In this document: in pieces, positions 32,730-40,756 of the stretch
Position numbering within the stretch: the stretch's first letter is position 1
Layout of the letters: every line of letters starts with the position of its first letter
Source of the DNA: Candidatus Kaiserbacteria bacterium
GTDB lineage: Bacteria > Patescibacteria > Paceibacteria > UBA9973 > UBA2103
Assembly: GCA_016182485.1 (NCBI GenBank)
Contig: JACPGH010000003.1
Location: forward strand, 86,033-150,032
Reading direction: 5' to 3'
DNA length: 64,000 nt
Translations under genes and position numbers: made by a program
The notes under the pieces: generated by a model
The model's input: the letters and a program-made list of their open reading frames with translations, nothing else
What the model was told of the DNA's origin: nothing
Database searches by the model: none

Positions 32730-33311
32730 TCATCGCACACCACGGGTAAGTGTCCAGTCGCGCACGAGCGTGGCATCGATCGTGAGCGGCTCTCCGGGCG
32801 CCACCGTACCGATGAGGCCGATAAAGTCACCCGTGGTTATTCCTGCCGGAAGGCCTGAGGGGCCGATGATATTCCCCAAGCCGGCGGGCAGGACCTGCGT
32901 CCCGGCGGACATCCTCACGGTCCACATGCCGCCCCAGCTATTTACTGTGAAGGCGGATGTGGTCGCCGTCGTTGCGGAGGACGTGGCCATCGGCATCGCG
33001 ATCCCGCGCAGGAGTACGCTTCCAGTCCTGTCTATCGATACGATCATCGGCGGAAAGTTGCCTTGCGGGACGCCGGGTATGTTCTGCGACAAATTGGCTT
33101 GCGGAGCCGCAGGGACCCCGAGTGGCGAGATCGGACTCTGATTGGAAGGCGAAACATTCTGGTTCGGACCAAACGTTCCTGGGGGCATGTTCACGGAGGG
33201 GGTGCCCGGATCATACTGGGCGTACGCAAGCGAAGTCGCCGCTAACAGCGCTGCGGCTCCGAATATCGCTGAGACTACTATCGGTCGCGTAGCGGACATT
33301 TTTGATTTCAT
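32730..33311 (-). CDS. Secreted DUF5666-like protein
   Basis: 193 residues. A signal peptide (residues 5-31, ending SLAYA) precedes a Pro/Asn-rich linker and a beta-barrel-like domain from about 85: RTGSVLLRGIAMPM, then FTVNSWGGMWTVRMSAGTQV, then TGDFIGLIGTVAPGEPLTID and ATLVRDWT. The last segments (D-F-I-G-L-I-G-T-V, T-I-D-A-T-L-V) recur in secreted DUF5666-type proteins. Function unknown. Possible alternative start at the second Met, 33299. Confidence 0.68.
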   Translation of the reverse strand: MKSKMSATRPIVVSAIFGAAALLAATSLAYAQYDPGTPSVNMPPGTFGPNQNVSPSNQSPISPLGVPAAPQANLSQNIPGVPQGNFPPMIVSIDRTGSVLLRGIAMPMATSSATTATTSAFTVNSWGGMWTVRMSAGTQVLPAGLGNIIGPSGLPAGITTGDFIGLIGTVAPGEPLTIDATLVRDWTLTRGVR

Positions 33312-33408
33312 ACTGCTTGTACGTCGTTTAGTTTTGGTTCTGATAAAGCCTTACGCCCTTCGCGGCGAGGGTAACATCCGAGCTATGAATTTCGAGTTAA
33401 TGGTCCAA

Positions 33409-35748
33409 TTACGGCTTCCGAATGTTCGAAAAATAAATTTTCGTTAACAGATACATGACGAGACCGCTAAGGACGCCGATGCCGACAGCGGCGAAAGCCG
33501 CCGGGCGCGAGAGGGGAGCGACGCCGAAGAAGTATTGCGCGAAGGGAATGCGCAGCGCGTAGAAAAGGCCGATCCCTGCGAGCCCGCCGATGGTCCAGAG
33601 CGCCAGCCGCCTCGCCCGCGAGAGCCCGCCGCTTGCGACTTCAGACGCGAGCGCGAAGAAGAGGAAGCCCGTAACGACGATGTGCGCGATAAGCAGAGAA
33701 GGGAGCGGGTCATTCGGGAAATAGAGCTGGCCGGATAAATACGTCGCTATAGCGCCGAGAGTCTGGATCATCGAGAGCGCCAGCGGCAGCGGCAGGACGC
33801 GTTCGAGGAACGGCTGTACCGAAGCCGGCGTCGTGCGCTCGGGCGGAGTGATCGCCCAATATGAGATAAGCAGTCCGTAGACTCCCACGGTGAAATAGTT
33901 CAAGAAGGTTATATGGAGAGGCGAGAGCGGGAATGGGTCGCCGATGACCGCGAGGGAAAGGAAGAAGAAGAATTGCAAGAACGTGGAGTTCATGAAAATG
34001 GCGCCGAATATCTCTATGTTCTCTATCATGCTGTCCGCAAGCCGCACGCCTGCCGGCAGCTCGACGAAACTATTTCGCATGAGCACGACTGCGGCGATCT
34101 GGCGGGTCGCGGTCGCTCCGTCGTAAATCGCAATGCCTAGATCCGCCTTCTTGACCGAAAGAGCGTCATTGGCGCCGTCCCCGATCATGGCGGTGAATCC
34201 GTTAAGCTTGAACGCTTCGATAAGACGCTCCTTTTGCTCGGGCTCAATACGGGCGAAAAGCGTGTACCGGGGCGCGGTATGCGCATAGTCCGCGGCATCC
34301 CACGCTTTCATCTCCGGGCCGGTAATCAGGGCCTCGGTGTTCTTGATGCCCGCTTTAGCAGCGATGGCACGCACCGTGGAGGGATGATCGCCCGAGAGAA
34401 TTCGTATCGTCACGCCCCGGTTCTGAAAGAAGTTCACCGCGTCCTGCACGCCTTCGCGGAGCTGATTCGTCAATATGAATACTCCGGCCAAAGAAAGACC
34501 TCTCGAAAGCTCGTGCGGGACACTGGCCGCTTCAGCGCGGACCATGCAGAGAGCGCGCTTTCCGAGAGCCACCGCGCTCTCGGTGTGTTCTGTGAGCCAG
34601 GCGCGCTCAGTCTCGCTCACGTGCGGAGAAAATATCTCCGGGGCGCCGACGAGCACCGCCGTTCCTGAGCTATTGCCTGCGACGGCGATGCCGCCGTAAT
34701 GCCGCCAGGAAGAGAACGAGAGAACATCCAGCACGGCGCGCTCGGGCGCGGGGCCGATATAGGATTCGACTGCTTTGATCGTCTGCGAAGAGTCGCCGGA
34801 ATGACGGACGTACAGAGCTGCCAGGTCGCGCGCTTCCGAATGGTCTCCGGCCGGGGGTACGAGGAATTGTTCGACCGCGAGCTCGTTCTCGGTAAGCGTG
34901 CCCGTCTTGTCCATGCAGAGATTTTTCACGCGGCCGAATTTCTCCGTAGCGTTTATTTCCTGCAGGAGGACGTGCCGGTTGTAGAAATGGCCGGCGCCGT
35001 ACGTGAAAAGGAGAGTCGTCGCGACCACGAGCCCTTGCGGGACGAGCACGCTCGCGAGCGCCCCGATCTGCTCCACTATGCGGGCCGCCGCCTGTTCTTG
35101 AAGCACGCCTCGCGCAATGACAAATAGCGCCACGGCCAGCAGAACGAGCACGGTGTAACGGATGATAGTCTCCACCGACTGCTGTATCGGGCTCGGATTG
35201 GCGGAATACCGCGCGAGTCCGCGCGCCATGGCGGCCATGCGGCTCTCGGCGAATGCCGTGTCGGCACGCATGACTCCGGTTCCCGCGGTAACGACGCTGC
35301 CGGCGAGCATGCCTGCTCCCTCGCCTCGGGGAAAGGAATCGGATTCGCCCGTTATCAGCCCCTCGTTCACTTCCAGACTCGTGCTTGAAACAACGATGCC
35401 GTCAGTGGGCGCTTGGTCGCCGAGCTTGAGCGCCAAAAGATCTCCCTTGCTCACGGATTCTATTGCGATCTCGCTTCTTTCGCCGTCCGCGCTGACGCGC
35501 GTGATCTTCGGCAGGGTGAGGAGCTGCAGCCGTTCAAGAAGGAGCCAGGCGCGCAGATCCTGGCCGAAGCCGAGGAGGATATTGATGAGGACGATGGTCC
35601 CGAGGAAAAGCCCCTCGCGCGTCTCTCCGAACATGATGAGCAGAAGCACGACCGCGAAGATGATCGCGTTGATCGGCAGGGCGATATGACGCAAGGCGAT
35701 TAGAACGATCTCGCGCGAAGTGCGGCGCGCGCGGATGAGAAAAGCCAT
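33409..35748 (-). CDS. P-type cation ATPase (HAD-IC)
   Basis: 779 residues from ATG 35748, chosen because TATACT on this strand (35756-35761) sits 7 bases upstream. Actuator motif LITGESDSF near 155, phosphorylation motif MDKTGTLTEN near 291, MIGDGANDA near 537, ten or so hydrophobic helices. The M4 ion-site motif reads VPQGLVVATTL rather than the PEGLP of calcium pumps, so the transported ion is open (calcium or magnesium are candidates). The N-terminus is short with no soluble heavy-metal domain, arguing against a copper or zinc pump. The three large cytoplasmic domains are complete. Confidence 0.9.
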   Translation of the reverse strand: MAFLIRARRTSREIVLIALRHIALPINAIIFAVVLLLIMFGETREGLFLGTIVLINILLGFGQDLRAWLLLERLQLLTLPKITRVSADGERSEIAIESVSKGDLLALKLGDQAPTDGIVVSSTSLEVNEGLITGESDSFPRGEGAGMLAGSVVTAGTGVMRADTAFAESRMAAMARGLARYSANPSPIQQSVETIIRYTVLVLLAVALFVIARGVLQEQAAARIVEQIGALASVLVPQGLVVATTLLFTYGAGHFYNRHVLLQEINATEKFGRVKNLCMDKTGTLTENELAVEQFLVPPAGDHSEARDLAALYVRHSGDSSQTIKAVESYIGPAPERAVLDVLSFSSWRHYGGIAVAGNSSGTAVLVGAPEIFSPHVSETERAWLTEHTESAVALGKRALCMVRAEAASVPHELSRGLSLAGVFILTNQLREGVQDAVNFFQNRGVTIRILSGDHPSTVRAIAAKAGIKNTEALITGPEMKAWDAADYAHTAPRYTLFARIEPEQKERLIEAFKLNGFTAMIGDGANDALSVKKADLGIAIYDGATATRQIAAVVLMRNSFVELPAGVRLADSMIENIEIFGAIFMNSTFLQFFFFLSLAVIGDPFPLSPLHITFLNYFTVGVYGLLISYWAITPPERTTPASVQPFLERVLPLPLALSMIQTLGAIATYLSGQLYFPNDPLPSLLIAHIVVTGFLFFALASEVASGGLSRARRLALWTIGGLAGIGLFYALRIPFAQYFFGVAPLSRPAAFAAVGIGVLSGLVMYLLTKIYFSNIRKP

Positions 35749-35858
35749 GGGAATTAGTATAGCCCACATGCGAACGTTGCGGTTCGGGCTGTAGGCGTTA
35801 TGGTAAAGAGCGGACAATGTTCCTGTGGTCGGAGCCTTTCCCCGAGGAGGAGGAAGAC

Positions 35859-35960
35859 ATGGAGGAAGTAGCGCATAGTGTCGCATTTCATAGGAGCGGG
35901 AATAGTGATTCTCAACTATTTCTTCGCGGCGAAAGCCCCAGGAGGGACGCTCATGACTAA
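35859..35960 (+). CDS. 33-codon upstream ORF overlapping the 35953 gene
   Basis: Preceded by a very strong GAGGAGGAGG site 5 bases before ATG 35859. The product (MEEVAHSVAFHRSGNSDSQL and so on) looks unstructured. Its TAA ends 8 bases inside the next gene, whose own AGGAGG lies within this frame. It is probably a leader ORF that couples translation to the next gene. A TATGGT box at about 35799 may be the promoter. Confidence 0.5.
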   Translation: MEEVAHSVAFHRSGNSDSQLFLRGESPRRDAHD

Positions 35961-36159
35961 GCTCCTCATTGTCCTCTTAGCGGTTGCGGCCTTGTACGCG
36001 GAGCCGTCGATTATCCTATTCCTCGGGATCCCGGCAGTTCTCGGAACAGTCCTCTGCATCGGGATCGCTGTCGTTCGTTCGCTGCTCCACTCAGGAGATC
36101 CGTGTAACGATCTGGAGCCGGAGCGGCTCAATCGGCGGGAGATCACTCGAGTGCAATGA
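35953..36159 (+). CDS. Small two-helix membrane protein with strong SD
   Basis: 68 residues from ATG 35953, 6 bases after GGAGGG. Helix 1 is MTKLLIVLLAVAALYA, helix 2 is PAVLGTVLCIGIAVVRSLL; the charged tail ends REITRVQ. No family is recognised. The track of an earlier in-frame GTG (35878) was not used, as it has no SD. A GGCGGCTCGC hairpin follows 6 bases after the stop. It is one of the SD-led, separately terminated genes. Confidence 0.65.
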   Translation: MTKLLIVLLAVAALYAEPSIILFLGIPAVLGTVLCIGIAVVRSLLHSGDPCNDLEPERLNRREITRVQ

Positions 36160-36165
36160 AAATCC

Positions 36166-36188
36166 GGCGGCTCGCTCTGCGAGCCGCC
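36166..36188 (+). terminator. Hairpin after small membrane protein gene
   Basis: GGCGGCTCGC (36166-36175) and GCGAGCCGCC (36179-36188), perfect 10-bp stem with 3-base loop. No T-run. Two further inverted repeats (GAGTTCGGGAAT...ATTCCTGAATTC, and GCCTGCCT...AGGCAGGC) fill the space up to the Nramp promoter. Confidence 0.55.
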
Positions 36189-36301
36189 CTCCCCTGAGTT
36201 CGGGAATCATTCCTGAATTCGGGGTAGGGGAAAGCTCGCCTGCCTGCTCGCCTCGCTGCATTTCCGGTGAAGCGGGTAGGCAGGCGGGGTATGATAGGGC
36301 A

Positions 36302-37675
36302 ATGAACAAGGGCGCGTTGGAGAAAGAAATCGAAAAGGCTTTCGAAGCGCCCGCGCAGTTATTGGAAGAAGCGGTCGACAGGGTACGGGAGAACGAAAAG
36401 AAACTGATCAGCAAAGCGCCGTTCAAGCGGGCAGAGGAGTACTGGAACACGCTCGGCCCAGGGCTCACGACCGGCGCGGCCGACGATGACCCCTCCGGCA
36501 TCGCGACGTATTCGCAGGCGGGCGCGCGCTACGGATTCCAACTGATCTGGACGTCGTTCTTCACCTTTCCGCTCATGGCGGTTGTGCAGGAGATGTGCGC
36601 GCGCATCGGGATCGTGTCCGGGCAGGGACTCGCCGCCAATATCCGGAGCCATTATCCCGCCCGCATCCTATACGCGGTAACGGCTCTGCTCTTCGCGGTG
36701 AACGCATTCACCATTGCCGCGAACTTGGGCGCTATGGCGGCCGCCACCAGGCTCCTCTTGCCAGCCGCCAGCTCGGAGATGCTCGTTATCTTCTTCGCCC
36801 TCTTCTCCCTCTTCCTGCAGATATTCACCACCTATGCGCGATACGCGAAATATCTGAAATATCTGGCGCTCGGGCTCCTTTCATACGTAGCGGTCGCCCT
36901 CTCCTTGGGACTCGATTGGGGCGACGTATTCCGGCACCTCGTCCTCCCTTCCATAACCGCTTCCAAAGAGCAGTTCTTCTTGCTCGCCGCCATTCTCGGC
37001 ACCACCATTTCTCCCTATCTCTTTTTCTGGCAAACCTCGCAGGAAGTAGAGGAGCGCATCGCCCAAGGCGGGGCAACCGTCGTGTACCGCTCTGAAATAA
37101 ACAATAAGACCATGCGCCGCATGCGGATTGACGTATGGAGCGGCATGTTTTTCTCCAATCTCATCACCTTCTTTATTTTCGCGGCAACGGCCGGGACGCT
37201 GTATGCGTACGGGATACGGGATATCGTTACGGTCGAACAGGCGGCTTTAGCGCTGCGCCCCTTTGGAGAATTCGCGTTCTGGCTCTTCGCGGCCGGCATC
37301 GTGGGGACGGGCCTGCTCTCCGTGCCGGTACTTGCGGGCTCGGCGGCGTACGCGCTCGCGGAAAGCTTCAAATGGAAGTACGGCCTTTATCTGAAATTAA
37401 AGCAAGCCCGCGCCTTTTACGGCGTCATAATCGTTTCGATGCTGCTCGGGATCGCGGCTAATTTCATCGGGCTCGATCCCATCCGCGGGCTGATATATGC
37501 CGCAGTCGGCAACGCGCTGATCGCGCCGTTCGTTCTCTTCTTTGTCGTGCGCATAGCAGGCAGGAAGAGCATCATGGGCCGGTATGCGAGCCATCCGCTC
37601 ATCTCGTTCGCCGGCTGGTTCACTATCCTCGTCATGGCGGCCTCGGGCGCGGCCGCCATATGGGCGGTGGTTTAA
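36302..37675 (+). CDS. Nramp-related metal-ion transporter lacking the canonical metal site
   Basis: 457 residues. An amphipathic N-terminus (1-45, Glu/Lys rich) precedes eleven hydrophobic helices of Nramp fold. TM1 reads GPGLTTGAADDDPSGIATYSQ (D-P-S-G rather than the D-P-G-N of Mn/Fe transporters), and TM6 reads TTISPYLFFWQ instead of the M-P-H segment. Both substitutions are typical of a widespread Nramp-related clade, so manganese or iron import should not be assumed. TATGAT (36290-36295) lies 6 bases before ATG 36302; the longer upstream frame was rejected. Confidence 0.87.
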   Translation: MNKGALEKEIEKAFEAPAQLLEEAVDRVRENEKKLISKAPFKRAEEYWNTLGPGLTTGAADDDPSGIATYSQAGARYGFQLIWTSFFTFPLMAVVQEMCARIGIVSGQGLAANIRSHYPARILYAVTALLFAVNAFTIAANLGAMAAATRLLLPAASSEMLVIFFALFSLFLQIFTTYARYAKYLKYLALGLLSYVAVALSLGLDWGDVFRHLVLPSITASKEQFFLLAAILGTTISPYLFFWQTSQEVEERIAQGGATVVYRSEINNKTMRRMRIDVWSGMFFSNLITFFIFAATAGTLYAYGIRDIVTVEQAALALRPFGEFAFWLFAAGIVGTGLLSVPVLAGSAAYALAESFKWKYGLYLKLKQARAFYGVIIVSMLLGIAANFIGLDPIRGLIYAAVGNALIAPFVLFFVVRIAGRKSIMGRYASHPLISFAGWFTILVMAASGAAAIWAVV

Positions 37676-37701
37676 ATGTAGCAAGTGTGCAACGCCAAAG
37701 T

Positions 37702-37722
37702 GTGCAACGCCAGGCGTTGCAC
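37702..37722. repeat. Palindrome GTGCAACGCC/GGCGTTGCAC
   Basis: Perfect 10-bp arms with one central base. It is preceded by two further copies of the half-site GTGCAACGCCA at about 37686-37700, a local triplication. Confidence 0.75.
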
Positions 37723-37729
37723 AAGTTCG

Positions 37730-37774
37730 CATATCAAAGATATTGGACGGTCGGCGAGAATCGTTGATATCTTT
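37730..37774. repeat. Dispersed palindrome copy 2 (related to 2985-3026)
   Basis: The left arm CATATCAAAGATA is identical to copy 1. The loop carries GGACGGTCGGCG, the right arm is shortened to ATATCTTT. One arm has decayed while the other is conserved. Confidence 0.65.
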
Positions 37775-37788
37775 CGTGCAAAAACAAA

Positions 37789-37815
37789 GCGCCCCGAGCC
37801 GAAGGCTCGGGGCGC
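37789..37815 (-). terminator. Intrinsic terminator of minus-strand gene 37962-38246
   Basis: GCGCCCCGAGCC (37789-37800) pairs with GGCTCGGGGCGC (37804-37815), followed on the minus strand by TTTGTTTTT. A second hairpin (GCGGCGGGGAGG...CCTTCCCGCCGC) lies nearer the gene at about 37928-37957. The region 37816-37961 has no convincing frame. Confidence 0.8.
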
Positions 37816-37961
37816 AAGAATGCTGCTACGGTTGACCTCCACCGCCAGGAGCGTTCGTTTCGCGTAGATTGTCGCAGGGCTCTGCGCTGGGTGTCCGCAC
37901 AGAACCGAAAGAGCTGCAACCGGCGCGGCGGGGAGGCGAAGCCTTCCCGCCGCGTTTCAAG

Positions 37962-38246
37962 CTAGATTTCCCGCACTTCGGCCATGGCGACGCGGATCGC
38001 GTCGCCGATGCTGCCGATGCTCCACGGCTCGGTGACGCTCCGGTCGAAATACCGGAACGCCACCAGCATCTCCTGCGCCGGCCCATAGTGGCTTAAGGCC
38101 ACCACATCGAGCCGAGCGCCGCTAACAGCGCTGATCTCGACCTGCTCGTACGTCCCGATCGAGACCAGTGTTGAAGAAAGATGCTCGCGCAGCGTGGTGG
38201 TCGCAGTCTCAGGGCCGCCTTCGTTGACCATTGCCATGACGTTCAT
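37962..38246 (-). CDS. 94-residue protein of unknown function with SD-led start
   Basis: From ATG 38246, 5 bases after GAGGAGAT. A mixed alpha/beta protein beginning MNVMAMVNEGGPETATTTLR; the middle VEISAVSGARLDVVALSHYG and MLVAFRYFDRSVTE look like strands, and the end is a helix. The longer frame to 38318 has no SD. No family recognised; hypothetical ferredoxin-like fold. It is separately terminated. Confidence 0.6.
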   Translation of the reverse strand: MNVMAMVNEGGPETATTTLREHLSSTLVSIGTYEQVEISAVSGARLDVVALSHYGPAQEMLVAFRYFDRSVTEPWSIGSIGDAIRVAMAEVREI

Positions 38247-38495
38247 TCCTATCTCCTCACGCGCAGCTTCGAACGTTTCGCAGTTTGCCCCCATGGCTCG
38301 CCGCCGAACTGTTCCCATAAGGGAATTGTGTCCGCAAAGGCCTTTTTAAGGGCAATGCTCCGTTGGAGCTTGCAGTGCGGACTATGAGTCTGTCAGAGAG
38401 CCACTTGCTTGTTGCTAAGTTAGCATGTTTAGATAGATTTGTCAAGCCCCTATCGGGAAGCGTCAAAATGGCTTATAAATAAAGGGTTTTATGGA

Positions 38496-38534
38496 CCCCA
38501 TTAGAAAGCTCGCTTCGCTCGCGTTCTAACGGGG
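38496..38534 (+). promoter_or_regulatory. Hairpin in the typA leader
   Basis: CCCC-A-TTAGAA (38496-38506) pairs with TTCTAA-C-GGGG (38525-38534), 12 bases before ATG 38546. The same palindromic core occurs as CCCCGTTAGAAAT/ATTTCTAACGGGG at 42161. TATAAA near 38473 is a plausible -10. Confidence 0.55.
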
Positions 38535-38545
38535 CAAGGATACGT

Positions 38546-40438
38546 ATGGAAATAAGAAATATAGCTATCATCGCGCATGTGGACCACGGGAAAACGGCCT
38601 TGACCGACGCCATTTTGAAGCAAACTGGCGCGGTCGCGCCCGGCTTCTCGATGGACACGAACGCGCTCGAACGCGAGCGCGGCATCACTATCTATTCCAA
38701 AAACGCCGCGGTCGAATATCCCTCGAAGGACTCGGGACGTCCCGTCACCAAAATCAATATCGTAGATACGCCGGGACACGCCGACTTCGGCAGCGAAGTC
38801 GAGCGTGTTTTGCGTTCCATTGATTCGGTTCTGCTCGTAGTGGATGCGGCCGAAGGGCCGATGCCGCAGACGCGCTTCGTCTTAAAGAAATCGCTCGAAC
38901 TCGGTTTGAGGCCCATAGTCGTAATTAATAAAGTGGACAAGCCGGCGGCCGATCCCGCGCGCACCGAGGAACAAGTGCTTGAGCTCTTTTTCGAGCTCGG
39001 GGCCACGGACGAGCAGTCCGATTTTCCGGTAATCTACGCGATCGGGCGCGACGGAGTCGCCGCGCGGTCACTCGACGATCTGCCGAATCGGGGCGGTTCG
39101 GTGAACGACCTCTCGCAGCTGCTCGATCTTATCCTTGAAAAGGTCCCCGCGGCCAATGAGGGACATACGATGTCCATCAATTCGGACGCGCTCATGGCGC
39201 AGCCGTTCAACCTCGCCTACGATAATTTCCTCGGTCGGCTGGCGATCGTCCGCATTTATTCGGGAATATTGCGGGCGAATCAGTCTGTATTCGTGAAGAA
39301 GCCGGGCGGCCTGCCTGCGCAGGCAGGCGAGACCCGTTCCGGGCGCACGACAAAGATCTTCACCTTCAAAGGACTCGAACGGGTCGAGGTGCTAGAAGCC
39401 TCGGCGGGCGATATCGCGCTCGTCGCGGGTCTCCCGGATATTTACATCGGGGAAACCATAACCACCGATGAGAATGCGGCGCCGCTGCCCGCGATCGCGG
39501 TCGACGAGCCGACGATCGCCCTCAACTTCCTCGTCAATAATTCTCCGTTCGCCGGCCGGGAAGGGAAGTATGTCACGGGCCGCCAGATCCGAGAGCGTCT
39601 CGAAAAAGAACTTGAGGTTAACGTGGGGCTTAAAATTGATTTCAGTAATGCCGAGGTGCTGCGAGTTTCGGGACGCGGCGAGCTGCATGTTGCCATACTT
39701 CTCGAGAATATGCGCCGCGAAGGCTACGAACTGCAGGTATCCCAGCCGCAAGTGATCTTTCACGTAGCCGAAGGTGGCGAGCGTAGCGAGCCGTTTGAGG
39801 AATTGATCATCGACACCCCGGCAGAATTCCAAGGCGCTATCATTGAGAAGCTCGGGCCGCGCGGATTTGTGCTTTCAGATGTCCGTCTAGCTTCCAACAC
39901 CCAACAACCAGCAACCAGCAACTTGCCCCCAGCCTCCAGTGTCCGGCTCACGCTCGAAGGCCCGACGCGCGGATTGCTTGGATACAAGAATATGTTCGTC
40001 ATCGACACGCGCGGAGAGGGAATTCTGTCGTCGCGCGTACTGGGATTCCGGCCGTATGCCGGGGAAATTAAGAAACGGCAGGTCGGTTCGATGATCTCGA
40101 TGGCCAGCGGCAAGGCGCTCGGCTTCTCGCTCTGGAATTTGCAGGAACGCGGCCAGCTCTATATCAAGCCTGCGACGGAAGTGTACGAAGGTATGGTGAT
40201 CGGCAACACGTCGAAGGGCGAGGAGATGATGGTGAATCCGACGAAGGGCAAGAATTTGACGAACGTTCGAGCCTCTGCGAGCGACGAAGCCATCACGCTC
40301 GTGCCGACCTTCGACCTCTCCATCGAGCGCGGGCTCGAGATTATGGCGGACGACGAATATCTCGAGATAACTCCCGCCTCAGTGCGTTTGCGCAAACAAT
40401 ATCTGACTGAAAACGAGCGCGCGAAAGCACGGCGCTGA
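38546..40438 (+). CDS. typA: Ribosome-associated GTPase TypA/BipA
   Basis: 630 residues, the usual family size is about 605-615. G1 IAHVDHGKTAL (residues 8-18), G2/RGITI near 48, G3 DTPGHADFGSEVERVL near 75 and G4 NKVD near 129 are intact; EF-G-like domains and the TypA C-terminal domain (SMASGKALGFSLWNLQERG) follow. It assists ribosome assembly and translation under stress. Extra length comes from in-frame additions: a GCCTGCCTGC palindrome encoding about residues 255-261, G-G-E-R-S near 410 and a Gln/Pro/Ser-rich block near 449-465, all lying in loops between conserved motifs. Confidence 0.95.
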   Translation: MEIRNIAIIAHVDHGKTALTDAILKQTGAVAPGFSMDTNALERERGITIYSKNAAVEYPSKDSGRPVTKINIVDTPGHADFGSEVERVLRSIDSVLLVVDAAEGPMPQTRFVLKKSLELGLRPIVVINKVDKPAADPARTEEQVLELFFELGATDEQSDFPVIYAIGRDGVAARSLDDLPNRGGSVNDLSQLLDLILEKVPAANEGHTMSINSDALMAQPFNLAYDNFLGRLAIVRIYSGILRANQSVFVKKPGGLPAQAGETRSGRTTKIFTFKGLERVEVLEASAGDIALVAGLPDIYIGETITTDENAAPLPAIAVDEPTIALNFLVNNSPFAGREGKYVTGRQIRERLEKELEVNVGLKIDFSNAEVLRVSGRGELHVAILLENMRREGYELQVSQPQVIFHVAEGGERSEPFEELIIDTPAEFQGAIIEKLGPRGFVLSDVRLASNTQQPATSNLPPASSVRLTLEGPTRGLLGYKNMFVIDTRGEGILSSRVLGFRPYAGEIKKRQVGSMISMASGKALGFSLWNLQERGQLYIKPATEVYEGMVIGNTSKGEEMMVNPTKGKNLTNVRASASDEAITLVPTFDLSIERGLEIMADDEYLEITPASVRLRKQYLTENERAKARR

Positions 40439-40452
40439 TTCAGATAAAAGAG

Positions 40453-40493
40453 AAGCCCGCGTGAGTCCCGACGGTCGGGACTCACGCGGGCTT
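40453..40493. terminator. Long perfect hairpin terminator between typA and 40482 gene
   Basis: AAGCCCGCGTGAGTCCCGAC (40453-40472) pairs with its complement at 40474-40493. It overlaps the last codons of the convergent minus gene and can stop transcripts from both sides. Confidence 0.8.
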
Positions 40494-40649
40494 GGTTCCG
40501 CGCTTGACGGCACCGCGCGCAATCTTCTTGAAGATGGCGCGGCATTGCCGGCAGCTTCCGATGTGCGTATAGACTGATACGAACACTTCGGAGGAAAGAT
40601 GCAGGCGAGCAAACTTTGCCAGCACATGACGATCGGGATGCTGTGCCAT
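40482..40649 (-). CDS. 55-residue zinc-finger-like protein
   Basis: From ATG 40649 with GAGGAGGT 3 bases upstream. MAQHPDRHVLAKFARLHLSS, then H-I-G-S-C-R-Q-C, then a basic tail. The H-x3-C-x2-C pattern resembles the zinc-binding part of anti-sigma (zf-HC2) domains, though no partner sigma factor is seen. A TATACT box lies at 40692-40697 on this strand. The C-terminal codons overlap the terminator. Confidence 0.6.
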   Translation of the reverse strand: MAQHPDRHVLAKFARLHLSSEVFVSVYTHIGSCRQCRAIFKKIARGAVKRGTKPA

Positions 40650-40712
40650 ACTACCTCCTCTTCGCAAGGATCGTTTGAGCTAACCTAGTATAACGTAATT
40701 TAATAAATGATG

Positions 40713-40740
40713 AGGCCGCCTCGCCGAAGGCGGGCGGCCT
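40713..40740 (-). terminator. Terminator of pyrE
   Basis: AGGCCGCC (40713-40720) and GGCGGCCT (40733-40740), with an inner GCC/GGC pair, followed on the minus strand by an AT-rich CATCATTTATT. It lies 17 bases past the pyrE stop. Confidence 0.7.
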
Positions 40741-40756
40741 GTGAATTGAGGATTGA

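Noticed and set aside
37734..37919. 61-codon minus-strand frame downstream of 37962 gene
   Set aside because: It runs through a strong terminator hairpin and has no SD or promoter box.
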